DNA from: Formicarius rufipectus
Lineage: Eukaryota > Chordata > Aves > Passeriformes > Formicariidae
NCBI GenBank assembly: GCA_013399695.1
Contig: VXAU01001332.1
Coordinates: forward strand, 186,186 to 250,185
Reading direction: 5' to 3'
Length of the DNA: 64,000 nt
The position numbers were made by a program, and so were the translations under genes. Positions 1 to 14,100 of this stretch are shown here, one piece after another (position 1 is the first letter of the stretch; every line of letters starts with the position of its first letter). The notes beneath the pieces were generated by a model. It saw nothing but the letters and a program-made list of their open reading frames with translations, was not told where the DNA came from and ran no database searches.

Positions 1-2144
1 ACTGGTAGAATTCACTCAAATAATTGAGATCAGTTGCCTCTTTAAATGAGACTTAACAAATTATGAAGCTTGGGTCTAGAGTCAAAATGTATGGATTAAA
101 TGGTGTAAATTAACACAACTTACTCCCCTCTTGGCATAAGTGAAGACATGTTGCTTTACACCCCCTGAGGGTTTATTTATAAGGATTCAAACTCATGATC
201 TTACACTGCTAAATCTGTCATCTGTCATCCTAAAGAAGAATTAGGCTCAAACATTATGTATCTATATAAAACAGGCCAAGAAGGAATTGGTCTGTCAGCA
301 GAACAGAAATTTAGTTGATGTCTGTAAAAGTGCAAGTAATAAAACTTACCTCTCACAAACAAATAGAAAAAAGGGTAGTTGGGGAGGGGTGGAGTTTGGG
401 AAGGGGCTTCTTTTTGAATGCAATTGCTGCATCGTTCATCTGCTACAGAAGAAACAAATGCATCGTCATCAAATGCAGAGTTTTTGTGACTATTTTTTTT
501 TTACAAAAGGCAAAATGAAAGTATTCTCAAAGTTAGGATCAAGCTCCAGCAAATTTTGTGCATCCTGAAATAGCACTTCATTTCTAAAATAAAGAAGATG
601 CAGGTGGTACACATGAATATACAGAGCTCAGCAGACTGGGAAGAAAATTTAATCTTTCAGACTGGTGCTCTGGAAAAGGCCACATAGATGTAGTTGCTCA
701 GGTAGTTTCTCTAGGCATTACATTAAGTATAAGCACAAAGGAACAAACAGTTCCAGGTAACAGTCACTTACACAGCTGTTCAGAGAGGAAGTATTTTTTG
801 ACAGACGATCAGGCTAGTTCATACGTATTTAAAACAGCAAATGAACAAGTATAAATAAAGTCTAAATAAACTGGTCTAATCACCAACAATAAAAATAAAA
901 GATACAGCATTAAGTTAGTTGTGTTATAGCTTATGAATACAAACTCTTAAAAGAAAAAAACAAATGTGTGTCTGAAGGTTCAACCCAGCAGGGCTTGGTA
1001 GCTGTTCAGAAGGCTGGTCAGGAGACACCACAGGAACCAGTCATTCCCATGCTTCTGTGTGCTCACAAGGATTTTCTGAGTTTGAAGGTACAGCAAGCAA
1101 CACAATGTCAGAGCATCACAAGGCTGGTGCCATGCACAAGATTAGCCTGCTGCTACATGCTTTACTCTAGATCATAACTTGGAAAATGGTTTGTGTAGTA
1201 TTACTTCAGCTGGCACTATGAAGCTCAGGACCCTCTGCCCAAAAGCATCTGATCTCTCAGGAATTTAGCATGCTCGTTATGTCAACTGCTGTATCTCATC
1301 AAATGGATAAATCTCAGCTGAAGGGGGGTATCTGTGGCTGGACCAATGATTTGTTGTGATGTTCAGTCCTATTTCTGTGAGAGTGACAACAAAGGTGTGC
1401 AAGCACTTTTTCACCAAGATTTGTGATGAGGCTGAAAGCAGTTTTGGATCTGTTATCCTAGGCTTCAATTTAATGATCCATCTCCTTTCCTACCACTAAA
1501 ATTTGATGTTTTGTAGCCTGGTACTGGCTCTTGATGGAATTGTGCTGCACTAATGGATTGATCAAGGATATAGCAAAAAACTGTTTGTCTCCTCCAACAA
1601 CTCATGATCACTGGATATGTGTGAAGAACATGAGATTGATTAAATTTAGGCCCTTGATCAAGTTGGGATGGGTTTTTCAAAAATGTTCAGCCTACTTCGA
1701 TTTAAGAAAACTGGAGTTCTACCACATAAAATCCAGAGAAGCCAAACCAGATTAACACATTCTGTTTTTGTATGTTCTATCTTATAACAGGCCAAGGCAT
1801 AATTTCAATACTGCTAGCCCCCTCAGAATTTTTAGAATGTTTGGGGAAGGGATTGTAAGTTACTTCTCCAAAGCTTTTCTGCCATTGGTGTTTCTCTATA
1901 ATAGGCAAGTTCCAGCTGAGAGAGGCACTTGAGAACATGATGCTCATGATCTATGTGACCAAATTTTACAGCAGAAAACTCAACACTACTGTGAAGCATG
2001 TGGCTGCAAAAGACAACCTGTGATGGAAGATCAGAGCCTACTTTTTGAATAGTAGGTAACCTAGATTATTAAGAAAAGGTTTATTTGAATTTCCACACAT
2101 TTTCAATTTCAGAGAAAGTCATGATAGGATAAATTTGGTTCAAT

Positions 2145-2253
2145 GGGACCTCATCAGATCATCCTCCCAACCTTCTACTCAAAACAGTATCAACTGAGAG
2201 GTCTGAGCAGTTTGTCCAGGATTTTAAACAGCCTGATCTGGGAAAACTCCAGT
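2145..2253 (-). mobile_element. Old CR1 LINE 3' fragment (minus orientation)
   Basis: The plus strand reads like the reverse complement of a CR1 3' end: GGGACCTCATCAGATCATCC, then CCAACCTTCTACTCAAAACAG, then CAGCCTGATCTGGGAAAACTC. These match the CR1 pattern of 'gacctc-aggtcatc', 'ccaacctcctgctcaaagcag' and 'agcctgaccttgaaaacctc' as I know it. It is heavily diverged and truncated at both ends, and no terminal ATTCTATGA-type repeat survives. The family call rests on recognition, not on an alignment. Confidence 0.7.
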
Positions 2254-3868
2254 TATTTTATTAGAACATTTAAAAAATTCATCTAATTCTAACTTCATGA
2301 AAATGTCTCAGTGTCAATAAAAATTCCTAGATTTCAAATACTGATTGGTTCTGCTGCTGTGCTTCAGATGAGTATTTTCCTTTTAACACATTTTTGACAC
2401 TCTAAGGAACAACATTACTCTGGCAGCTGCTTCCTGCATCCTTCCCATCCCATGCTAAAGGCCAAACATGTGGAGACCTGGTAATTTAGTTGTCTCAAAA
2501 ACTATGAAGTACATATTCTCCCTCTGATTTTGCTGTTACTCTTTTGCTCATGCCAAATGAAAGGCAATTAATTAATCCTATTTATGTAAAGAACTACTTA
2601 TCTATCACTCAACTGTTTAAAAAGATATATGCTAATAATGTATTTCCATTACAGGTTAGTCTACATAGTCATACTGAGACAGGGATGGTCTTAAATTCAT
2701 TGCAATGGAATTCATGCAAAATGTGGCTGTAGCAAGGGGCATCTTGAAGCCTTTTTCTCCTTGTTTCATTGTGCACAGGAGATGATAATTTTGCAGCAAG
2801 CATCCCAGAGCAAAGCTGGAAGAATACCTGCCCTTTTAGCCATGTTGCAGAATGTGTCCAAGCTCATGGATGATGTGATTATGTCCTCCTCTATCCTCAC
2901 CTTGCTTGAGATGGTTCAGACTAATAATACAACCCAAAATTTTTCTAAAGCACTTGAAAGCTGAAGCTATCTCAAGGCTTTCCTGATCCTTTTTCACCTG
3001 CAAGAATAACTGCACATAACAATCAAAGCACGGAAAGCTGCCCACTGTCTCAAACTAAGCTTCCTCAAGTTTATATTCCTTTTTATTTAAAACCAGCTGG
3101 TACCTAGTGAGTGAAGAGGTACTAAAAAAAGTCTCTCAGCACAGTTAGCAACACTCTGCCTTAGATAAGGAAGGTAAGAGTAGCACGAGGGAGAGACAGG
3201 ACTGTGGTTCGGACAGCACATGCCTCTTCCACCTGGCTGCTCACCAACCCTAAATAGGATAGTGTTTTCTCTTGATGGAAGTAAATCAGTCTCCAAGTCT
3301 ATTAGGAAAAAAAGTGCTTAAGCAAACTAGCTTACAGGACAGACATGGTTTAAAGCCCTAGACTAAACAAAGAACATTTACTCATTTAAGTTAGATGGCC
3401 AATGCAGCACCCTCATGGCATATTCATTTTACATGTGTTTATATGCCTTGTTTGGAAGTAATTTTTACTATGTCAAACTGCATGTAGATTATTTAATCAG
3501 TTAAAAAAAATAAAGTGACTGTTTTGTCTCAGTGTGTATCAGGAGTTACATAAATTACCTTCCAAAAACATAAATTGTATAGAGGGATTTCTCTGCAGTT
3601 GTGAGCTTTTTGGAGTACCATGGGTTACTTCCTTTTTTTTTAAATATGTCTTCAGATTTTTCCCACTGTGGACAGTTTAAGAAATGTCAGGCTTGTCCTA
3701 AATTCTGTCTAATTGGAGCAATACAATAGTCAGTGCTTCTTCAATTATGCTGCTTAGTTAAAAAGTATCATTGTAATGTGAGTTAAGCAGTTGTGCAAAG
3801 TACTCCAGAGCACAGATGTAAGCAATTACTAAAGGAGCAAAAACTGTGAAATATGACTATTTTAACAC

Positions 3869-3897
3869 TTTATTAAAAATAATCTGTCTACTTTATT
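3869..3897 (-). terminator. Candidate poly(A) signals for RAB3C
   Basis: Two AATAAA hexamers on the minus strand (TTTATT on plus at 3892-3897 and 3869-3874) lie about 1.1 kb past the stop codon. I saw no AATAAA on this strand between 4000 and the stop, so these would be the first canonical signals. Others occur further downstream (for example near 2248, 2077 and 172), so the site actually used is unknown. Confidence 0.25.
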
Positions 3898-5008
3898 CTG
3901 CTACCTTCACAGCCTTTTGCTGATCTTATTAATATGTTCAGTCTAAGATTAGAAATGTTGACGATTTTTTATTACCTCTGAAGTTTTAAAAATTCCAATT
4001 CTCTTGCCAAAATAAATAGAGAAAATTAGGTCAAACTTCAGTTCCATGACACCATCAACACTACTGCAACAGATCTGAGTAAAATACAGGTGTTTGTAAG
4101 CTGTGGTGGCTGTCTCAGTGACTGAATGGGAGATAAAATTCCCAAAAATCAAAGCATGCAAATTTCACAGCAATATGATAAGATAGTTTTGGCTATGAAA
4201 AACTAAGCACAACGGATTTTGCTCTGTCAGGGATAATACAGAATTTTGTGGTTAATGTCTCATGCAGATAGACATGGAAAGAGCTAGCCAGCCCTTCACT
4301 ACAGGGATAGGTAAGACTGGGATCTCTGTAATGAAAGAATGAGAAATTAAGTCCAGTTTCAGAAAGTTGTTAGATAGCCATGAGGCTCCCATGGAAAGTA
4401 AACACACTAGTTATCCAGACAGGATGAAGCACCTATTATGTCTGAGAGTCTGGACTGAATACTGCCCAAATAGAAACTCATGGAGAATTTTGGTGGCTTT
4501 GGGTGCAGAAACTAACTTCTTTCCAATCAGCCAGGATGTGTAACACAATGAGTGTAGATTTGCCAATGTAATGTGCACCAGGAAGTCTCCTTTATACAAA
4601 TGACGTAGACAGAAGAATGTATAAGTGGCATCAGGAGCCTTATTCTAAAACATCTTGGTCACTACCCTATGAATTCCACTACATAATTTGAAAGTGATAA
4701 AGTGAGAGACAATTCCAGGAAAATGTGGTCTGAGGACATGGCACCAGCTGAAGTTAGTGTGATGTAAAACAGTAAAAAGAAAAGAGAAATTAATAGCCAC
4801 CCTGCATGCAAGAGCCAGAGGCTAAAATATGGATCATCCTTTCAGACTAATAATCGCTCCATCTCCATATGCATATTCAAACAGCTGCTGACGTAAAATA
4901 AGACTATTCTCCCAAATAAATTAATAGGACAGTATAAATAAAGGCATATAGACCATTCATAAACACTGTTGGCAACAGAACACATCGGAGCCTTTGCTGA
5001 TAGCTGCA

Positions 5009-5196
5009 TTAACAGCTGCAGTTGGGCTGCTGTGGAGGAGGGGTGTCCTTTAGCCGTGTATTCTGGTTGCTGGCAGCAATGGTGGGATTCGTCTCCAGAC
5101 TTTCTGACATTTTGTCACAGATGATATCCACAAGGCGCTCAAATGTCTGCTTGACATTAATGTTTTCCTTGGCACTTGTTTCAAAAAATTCAAATC
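5009..5196 (-). CDS. RAB3C: RAB3C last coding exon: G5 motif, hypervariable tail and CSC prenylation signal
   Basis: 188 bp of coding sequence. Two bases complete the split Gly codon, then 61 residues (about 167-227), then a TAA stop at 5009-5011. It begins FEFFETSAKEN, which contains the G5 motif SAK, and continues through the conserved last helix INVKQTFERLVDIICDKM. The variable tail ends in PNCSC. The terminal CXC is a substrate for double geranylgeranylation by Rab GGTase, which anchors the protein to vesicle membranes. The human protein, as I recall it, ends in CAC and also has 61 residues after this Gly. The acceptor is TTTATTTTCTTAG, with AG at 5197-5198. Immediately downstream the minus strand is UTR-like and has no further long frame. 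Confidence 0.97.
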
Positions 5197-8100
5197 CTAA
5201 GAAAATAAACAACACATTTATGTTGTATGGATATTTCAGTATCTCCAATAAATATGCAAACTCCTCTTGGCCAAGGAAGAATTGAGAGACATTCATAAAG
5301 AAAATATGTGAGATAACACATAAAAGAAGAGTAGTTAAAATTTTGATACAATCAGAGTAAATACTAGTGCTATTTGCTTTATACAAAGCCAGATAAAGTC
5401 AGAACTGCTCCAAATATATTCCAATAGACAAACTCCACTTTAAAACAGTCTAATCTAAAAACTGATACCATTTTGAGTGCATTATTTCAGAAACACCCTA
5501 TATATACAGTTGTTGGGAATGAATAATCTGCTGCTCCATCTCTAACTGTTATATTCCTTGGAGCATTATTCAGCTGCAAACAGCCACTTCCATTGTGTTA
5601 CTACGGTGGTGCCAAAATAGAAAAATATGTTTGGAAAAGTACAGGTAAAAAACCATGCAAGACAAGGCAAATTTTTTCAATCTGGTATTTACTAAAGTTA
5701 GACATGAATCCTTAGGGCAGAAGGATTGACTGACAATAAGAGGATGCCTGAGAAATGGCATCCACATCTAACTGGAAACTAACAGAGAACTTTGGTGGCT
5801 TGGGTCCAGCCTTGGAGCATATGATAGGAAGAAGAATGAATCTTAAGGACATTTATGAGTTTTTACAGTTTTTACCGTATTTTTACAGTGAAGAAGACAG
5901 AATAACTGGCATATGAGATGCCAGAAATGGAAGATATGATAGCTAGCTAAGAGACCTAGACAGAGAAAAGCAGAATGTGAAAAGAAAAGAGTTAGAAAGA
6001 AGAGAGGAGACCCATGTCAGGAAATACTGTAACATGGGTAGGGTCAAGAAAACAGGCCTACTATCATGGTGGGGATATTTTGTGTAAGAACATCATAAGA
6101 AACTTAGAGACATCCACTCTCAGTCAAATAGGGGGTTACAGAGTGTCAAGCACAAGCTAATTTGTTCAAGTTAAATAAAATAGACACTACAGCCACGGTG
6201 ATTTCTATGAAATTTCAGATACATTTTTTTGATATAAGAAGGAAATTGAAGGGTATCAGGCTATGATGGTGTTCCACCACCATAGACATTAATTGTTTGG
6301 ACCTTCCCAGCTAGACTTTGCTGCTTAGAAGAGACAATGCACTGACCCGTGAGAAACTGATGGAACTCCCAGTTGACTACGTAAAAACTCAAATGCTTTA
6401 TTCTCTACAGGAACTGCACAGGTGGGAATTCTGGACAGCCTTGAAGATTATCCCAATCAGCCTCTGCTGTGCATAGGCTATCTGATAGGAAATATTAATA
6501 TGCTTAAAAGTGCTGATAAACATCCCAGGTTAAGGATGGGGCATACTTGTGGGCTCCTCCAAGGCAGTTCCTGCTGTAGAACAGACTCAGCTGCACATAG
6601 GTAAGACATTTGTAGATGGTCCATGGAAACTGTTCTTGCAGGTGCTGAAATGGTCACACAGAACAGTCTTTTGAAACCATTTAAGACAGTTAACAAAAGC
6701 TTTGTCCACAGTTTCTGATAATCTGTCAAAGAATCATGGTATGTAGTGGGTACATAGGACCAGATGGATTGCAAGATTCTGCAGAACAGTTCAAAATCTC
6801 ATCTAATGCAGCTGAAAACACCATTACAAAGACCCTTGCAAGAGAGGCTCCTGTAGCCATCTGGACAGCAACTGACTGTCCTGTGCAAGGGATTCAATTC
6901 CTCACATGAATGTTACATTATGCAAAACATCCCAATAACTTAGATTGGTTCTGTTTGTTTAACTGAAACACTGTATGTGGAAAAGTTTCAAACAGACATA
7001 GAGTACTTTTCCTAGCAGAGAATATCTGGAATAAACACCTGAATTCTTGTTGTTTTCATTTTGTTATGGAATATTTTGCAGATCTTTTTCCCCATGTTAT
7101 CTCCTTCCCTCCTGAATCATCTTGCAATTATTTTACTAACAGTGCTTAGATACCCTAAGCTTCTAAAATCCCTGTGTATGAGGGCCTCAGTTCTAGGACA
7201 TTTAGTAATTTCTTCAGGGTTTTATTCCACTGCTCATTATTAATGAACAGAAACGATTTTCCATGTGGGTATAAGCGTGAAGTGAAGCAGCTAACTGGTG
7301 ATGCTCAGGGAGGCAGAGCTCAAAGATCACCATGTTCCCACCACCTGTAATGATCTGTACTGCTGATGTGAATGAGACTGGGCAGAGCAGATTATTGCAA
7401 AGACATGAAAAAGCCTAAGAGGCAAGTGGGTAGGTAGGGCAGAACAGACCTGAAACTAAGAAAATCAAAACCATCAAAATGTTCCCTGAACATATGTACA
7501 GAGCGTGAAAAACATGTATCAGGATGTTCTAATTTAAATGTCTCTTTTGTTTTTAATTCAGTTTTCCTTTTCTGACTCTCCCTTATCTAACTCCTTCCCT
7601 TCTTCTGACTCAAAGAATGCTGGCAAGCTCGCAGCAGCTCCGACAGCGCATTACACCAACGAGGCTAGACAGGGCACTGGCGTGGTGCTGTTGTTCACTG
7701 GTGATCTATAATGCACACAGAGCAGTTTACATATCTTCCCCAAAGCATACAAACAGCAAGAATAACTGACTTTGTTCCCTCTCTGCTTCACACTTGTAGT
7801 GGCTCTGCAGAGGCTCCTTTGTGACTGCCTATTAACACTTGTTTATGTTTGCTTTCAAAACACAAGAACAAAAAAAGTCCCAGAAAGCAGTCATATGCAA
7901 ATGCTAGAACATTCTGCACCCTTTCATGTTCCTAAGGAAATATAACAAGAGGACACATTAGATAGCAAATTTTAAGGACAATTCCACGGACAATACAGAC
8001 AAAGGATATGTTTCATCAGTTGATCAAGAATACATTTTGATTTCAGAGTGATTGTCCATAACAAAGACAACTTCACTTACCACCCCTGACGTTTTACAGC

Positions 8101-11100
8101 TATGCTGAAGGGCATGTTCCCACAATAACTAGACAAGCTTCTGCAGTGATCCTTAGTGCCGCTCTTGAGTCTTAGTGCCTATTTTAATCCAGTATTGTGA
8201 GTAGTAGTACAGGACTACAACATCAGAGCAAGAAATAGCTGCAGGAAGCTGCTCCCTTTGCAAAAGTGGTGTATAAAAGGCAAAATCTAGGTAGTCATGG
8301 GAATGAATAATTTAAGTGGCAAAGTATATAAAGGAGAGGAGTTCACAAGGCCTTATTTTCTTGGATTTATACCCTGTGGGCAGTTCAGGGTGGGTACTGG
8401 CAGGCATTTACCTTCCTGCCTGCTATGAATAGTATCTAATAAAGTTTGCATTCACTTTGCAGGCTGTCAGTCAAGGCAACTGCAAGACCTTTCTCCTCTG
8501 CTCAGAGGTCCACTTCCTCAGAACTGTCAATATCTTTTAGACAGAGACAGACACACATGGCATGATTGCAAAGGTCATCTCTTCTCACAAACTGGACTGA
8601 AAGTAGCTGGTCATCACTGCTGTTCTTCAAAGTATCTCCCGTAACTGCAGCAGATCTGGTTATACTGTGCTTTGTTCTGTAGACCAGTTAGACAGGACCT
8701 CTGCTGTCTATACAAGCCTAAGTGCTGCACTGTGTTAAGAAAAGTATTAAAACAATATTAAGCCCCCAAACAGAACACTGCTAATACCACCTCAGTGTAG
8801 AGCAGTGCTTTAGTGCCATTCTATATAGAGCTAGTGTAAAGATTATTACAGAAATGCTAAGGTATTTATCCAGTCCTTGAATTTGTATGGTCAACTTTAT
8901 TAACAAAATCAAAGTTAAAGGGGGACTATCAGCTGACAGAACAGACATACCAAAGAGGCAGTCAGTAGTCATGCTCTAGCAAACACTTTCTTTTCCAGTC
9001 TTTTCAGAACAGAAGGTTTCATATAAATTCCAGTTGTATTGATTTTGATTGTGGTTTCCACATACCCTTTAAATGAGTGCATTAGGACAATAAATTATTT
9101 CTGGCAAAGAATTTTTTTGTTGTTTACAAGAGTCATTGGTTGAGTAAACCCTCGCTTCTCATTGTTATTAACTAACTTTGCTATAATGCAGCTCCCAGTA
9201 TGTGAAAGCAATGGCAGGTTGGCATTTCTCCCAGTAAAAAAATATCCTGGGGACAGGAGCCTTTAATTGCTCTGCCAATACCCTGTGTGTGTTGTAACTA
9301 AACAGAAGGCTGGTGTTCATCAGCGCTGTCAGTCTGTCTCTTTCCTCTGGCACTAACATTTGCCCTTTAAAAAGAGCTAAAACATAGTGAAGGATGCAAG
9401 TCTGAACAGGCATGTTCCTGCACAACCCAATTACTTTCATTCTTAATGTAAAGTTAGATGAAGTCATATGTCCATGCTCTCTAAGCTGTAGGTGACCCTG
9501 CCTTGTGCACCACAGCCTCCGATCAGCCACAAAGATAAAACAGAACTAGCTGTTCTAGCAGGCTCTGTGCTGATGTGGCAACTCCCACTTGGTTCCTGAA
9601 TTAGATGTCAAAATTACAGCCCTAACAATGCCCTTAAACTCACAGCAGCCTAGTACCCCCAGTGTACCCAGAGATGCTTAATGTACACATTTCCCCCTCA
9701 GGGCTCACAGCTCAAGGCAAGTGAATGTACACTCCAGTCCAGACGCTGGGAAGCTCCTGCCTTGTGCCACAGCCCTGGAAAGATTCAGAAACCAGTCATA
9801 TTCCTGCCCCATCTCGGCAGCAGGGCTGCTCTTGCAGGCTGGGTCTCGTATCACATAGAATTGCACCCTGTGTAAGCACACACCACAGACAAATGCTCTG
9901 CTTTCAGGCTTACTGGTTGCTAAACAAGTTTAATTTGAAGAAATCTAATCACCACTCAAATGGGTCTCTGGTGTGTTCTTAACACAACTGTTAAGTGCAT
10001 AAATATCTGAGCCAAGAATACAATGAAAATAAAATAGACAGGGAAGGATGATTTTGGTTTAAAGTGAGAATTTTTCTTCCTGTTTTTGGTGGAATTTATT
10101 TTCAAAGCATGGGGAATCAAGAGAAGGAAATAAAAAGAATGAGAGAGAGAAAGAAAGCTGAAAATAAAGACTTTAAGGAAGAAAAGGCCCAAAAGAGATG
10201 AGAAGAGAAAGAATGGAGAGAGCAAACCACATCAAAATATAAAAGATAAGGCATGTGCTTACATCTGAGGGATAAAATTACTGTCTCTCTTGAGTGACAA
10301 GCTGTGGAGGTGCACTGAAGTCACAGGTACTGCTGACCCTGGGGCACATAATATTGGGAGCCCTTTACAGGAGCCCTGAGTGCAGCATTCCCTTGCAGAA
10401 GGGAATGTGAGAGCTCACCCAGAAAGGGCCTGATTAATTTTGTTTTCTAGCATTTGTTGTTGGCCTCTAGGGGAGACAGCATGCCAGGATAACTTCAGAA
10501 AACAGGAGAGTGCACCTCAGGTCATGCTGAGACTTGCTGAATGCCCCCAGCCATGGGTGATACTGGGTGGCAGAGCGCAAAAAACGTGAAGGCACAGAAT
10601 AACTGATGGCAAGGGCACTGCTCTGAAAACTGCTGGACAGAACACAGGTATATTTTAGGGGGTCATCACACTAAGCAATCACTGGAGTTCCTTTCCAACT
10701 AACACTTCCATGATAACACTACTTGGTTTCCCAGGGCCTTGGCCAATCTGAGACAAAAAGAGGGAATAGGACAAACAGGATCTTACAGAAAAGGTGGCCA
10801 GACATTTGGGGCAGGTCTTGCAGTATCTTCCTAGTGGTGCAGCATCAGCAAAATAGGCACAGTTTGGACCTGTGGCAGGATTGTACTTTTGCAGCAACCA
10901 TAGGGGCCCAGGACTTAAAAATATTTTGTACTGACAGTACTTGCAATTAAAAACTACAGATCGCTGAAATAATTTGTAACACAGATAGCAAACAAGAGTT
11001 TGTACAGAAGCACCTGAGAAACCAAAGAACACACAAAATATTATGCACCTAACTTGTAAGCACAGCAGAATGTCCTAAATAAATGGAGAAACTGTATGCC

Positions 11101-14100
11101 AAATACATATGCAACTATCCGGTTGCACATGCAGTTACTCAGACTGTTCAGAGCTCTGTGTACACCTCTGCCTGCTAATCCTTTGCTGGAATGTAGATAA
11201 CAAGTGCAATATATTGTACAGATCACAAAGAGAAGAACCAAGAAATCTACGCCATCAGCGAGTCACTCTTTTTATTTCTCTTCTGAGAACTGACTCCAAA
11301 CTTTTATGAATTCTGCTGAGATGCATGACAGTAATATCTCAGAAAATGTGTGCAAGCAATTCACTGGAAAATCTGCAGGAATTTTGCTTGCAAGAAGTTC
11401 CCAGCTTCTTTTACTAAAATGTTATAAAGGATATAAGTAGTTTGGATTTAAAACACATAAGTTCTGTTAGGATTTCACTCAGTAGCCAATATGTGTAGTG
11501 TTCAAAGCAAAAATTCATGAAGATACAAAATATAAGAATTACATTCCATACCATTTTTAGTCATGAATAGCAAATAAACTTCTTTAAATATGTTTACTTG
11601 TGATCCCCATGTCAATATTAACATTACCTTAATTAGTTCTCTCTGTTGGCCTCTTTGTCACGTTTCTGTATTTTCTTGAAATGATACCTCTATGAGGCAA
11701 AGTTACATGATTTTACTTGATCACATCTGTCTTCATCGCATTCTAACATTAGTCTTTTAATGATGCTATTGTGTTAAACAGCCATGAACTAATTTCTGAA
11801 AGAAGGCTGTACCACTTACAAAAAAAATTACTGACTAGGGTGATAAGGAATGACTAAGGTGTGGGATGGTCTTTGTGTCTGAAACAATTACATACTCAGG
11901 GAATTTCAGCATGGAGAAAAAGAAGTATGATAGAGGTCTGTGAAACCCAGAGGGTTACCGAGCAGGTAGCAGTAAACAATTGTTCACTGTTTCTCATAAT
12001 GCAACAGTGAAGAAACATAGAACTACCAGGGGGCCAATTCAGAGCAGAAGCAGATAACAGACAAACTGTGCATATTTAAAGTATGTTGTGGACAATAAGA
12101 TTTTATACGATTTCAAAGATATCATTGTACAAATCCATGGAAAACAAATAATGAAAGGGGCATTGAATATAAATGTACTGCTTTTGGTTCACAAGACCAC
12201 AAATATAATTTGCTACAGTCTGGGAAAGTATCAGTGTATGTTTGTCAGTTTATACCTTTCACAAGACAACTACTTAGGGCCATTACCATAGGTAAGGTAG
12301 TACACTCCTTGTAGCTATGATCCACTGTGGTATAAAGACAGATTCTGGCCTCAAAAGCATTCTGTTAATTTTCCTTCATGGTCAGATCTAGGTTCTTAAC
12401 TAGTCCTTCTTTCTTTTGTGAACTTTGATTAGTGTCATGAGAAAGGTACTTGGAGCTACCACAGCATACTTGACTTAGTCCAGTCAGACTTCCTCCACTA
12501 GAGTTAAGGGGAAGTCATTCTGCTTTTCCTGACAGCACCTCCCACAGTCTCTGATCAGATTTAAGAAATGATTGTACAGGAAACATGTAAACATTTGTGT
12601 GTGAAGTTTGAGTAGAGTAAATGACTGGATCAGAGCCACAAATTATCCAATACAATAATCTGCCTTTGAGATAGCCACAGGATCTGTATCTGAGAAAGAA
12701 AACCCCTTGAGTACATAAATGTGGAAATGGAGGATAATCTGCTTCCATAAAGATTGAATTTTTAATCCCAGGAGCTGGAATTTGCTTTAAAGACTAAAAC
12801 ATGAGTTTTGATATCTATCTCATAACTCTTTTTCTTTTTTTCAAGCATAGGTTATTACAGATGAGGATTCTTGAGTGTATGACATGCAAAGATCCTTCTT
12901 GTCTTGCTAAATTTATAATCTTGGGGATTTCTTGCCAATTCACTGCATTATTTTTTTATAGGAAAACAGTTCAACAAATAGAATTCAGATTAATTATGTG
13001 ACTTAAAAAAAAAACCCACAACCAAACAAAAAACAAATGTAAACCTCTTTAAACTCAAAAGGGCAAATTTATGGTTATTGCCAGACATTTTAGTGCCTGT
13101 TCTAAATTCATGGTGAAAGTATACAGTAGCATTTTTAGGATCTTTTTCTCCATTGAATACACTTTCCTAGATCCCAGTAAAATGAATAAATGTTAGAAAT
13201 GCAAAGAACAGATTATAGAAATATGACAGGTATTTCTGGAAAGAAAAGTATCCTCTGTTAGGGCAAGTGCAATGGTAACTAATATGTTTTATTATAAACA
13301 GTTTTAGAAACTCAGTACAGTTGGATAGCTTTCTGGACAGTTGAGTACTTTTCACCTTTCAAGGACTAATTTATAGAAATTTTTAATGTATACTTGTGAG
13401 GAGTGATTTTACACACATAAAACACTTATTTAGACAGACGCAATAGGAAGATATGTTGTTCTGGTTAAATTGTTTACCAGGAAAAGCAATTGCACAGCTA
13501 AAAAAAAACTTTTTTTAAAAAATAAGGTCAGTGAGCTATATATATACATAAATTAAGAATCAGCAGCATGACACTAGATCTACTCTTATAATATCCTTTC
13601 ATCTAACCACATATATAGGAATAATGATAAAGAGATCCCAGTTACACATATTTTGACCAGACTGAGCTTTTAAAAATAATAGTTTCTGTTTTAAAAATAA
13701 TAACAAACCCATGCCCACAATTTAAGTGTTCGACTACATAAATTGACCTCCAGTGATGCAGAGTTTGATTTGCAAACTTCTGAGCTTGCTCTCGAGAGAT
13801 CAGCAAATCTGAAGTAAAAAAACCAGGCCAGGCAGTAGTACCACAATTATGCACTGGGGATTTTGCATGAAAGTTTGGCCAGTGTGACTTAAAAAACATT
13901 TCATGGAATAAAGGAATAACAATGTTGGATAGAAATAGGAAGGAGTGTTCACAGTTCCGTAATTTCTGTGTGTACATTGCCTCCCAGAGGGAGACTTTAT
14001 GAAACAGGTTCATACTACTTATGTACAGTACATGAACATACAGTAGATGAAAAGTTAACAGTGGAAGTTGGAGCATCTTTCTGTTTTGGGTTATTGATAT

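Larger units (their letters stand above)
1..5008. other. RAB3C 3' UTR and downstream flank
   Basis: Everything below 5009 lies 3' of the RAB3C stop codon. The part nearest the gene is presumably 3' UTR, but its end cannot be fixed from sequence alone. I recognise one old CR1 fragment (2145-2253) and possible poly(A) signals near 3.9 kb. The short open frames on both strands match no family I know and look like chance. In mammals the next gene beyond RAB3C is PDE4D in the opposite orientation, but no PDE4D exon is visible here. Confidence 0.6.

Noticed and set aside
5022..5285. Plus-strand 87-codon frame over the last RAB3C exon
   Set aside because: It is the antisense shadow of the conserved RAB3C coding sequence.
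9168..9530. 120-codon minus-strand open frame
   Set aside because: No recognisable domain, no phase-compatible splice sites and no codon-use signal. It lies inside the RAB3C intron and fits a chance frame.
10679..11032. 117-codon Cys-rich minus-strand open frame
   Set aside because: Cysteine spacing matches no zinc-finger pattern I know, and a plus-strand frame is open over the same bases. Treated as chance.
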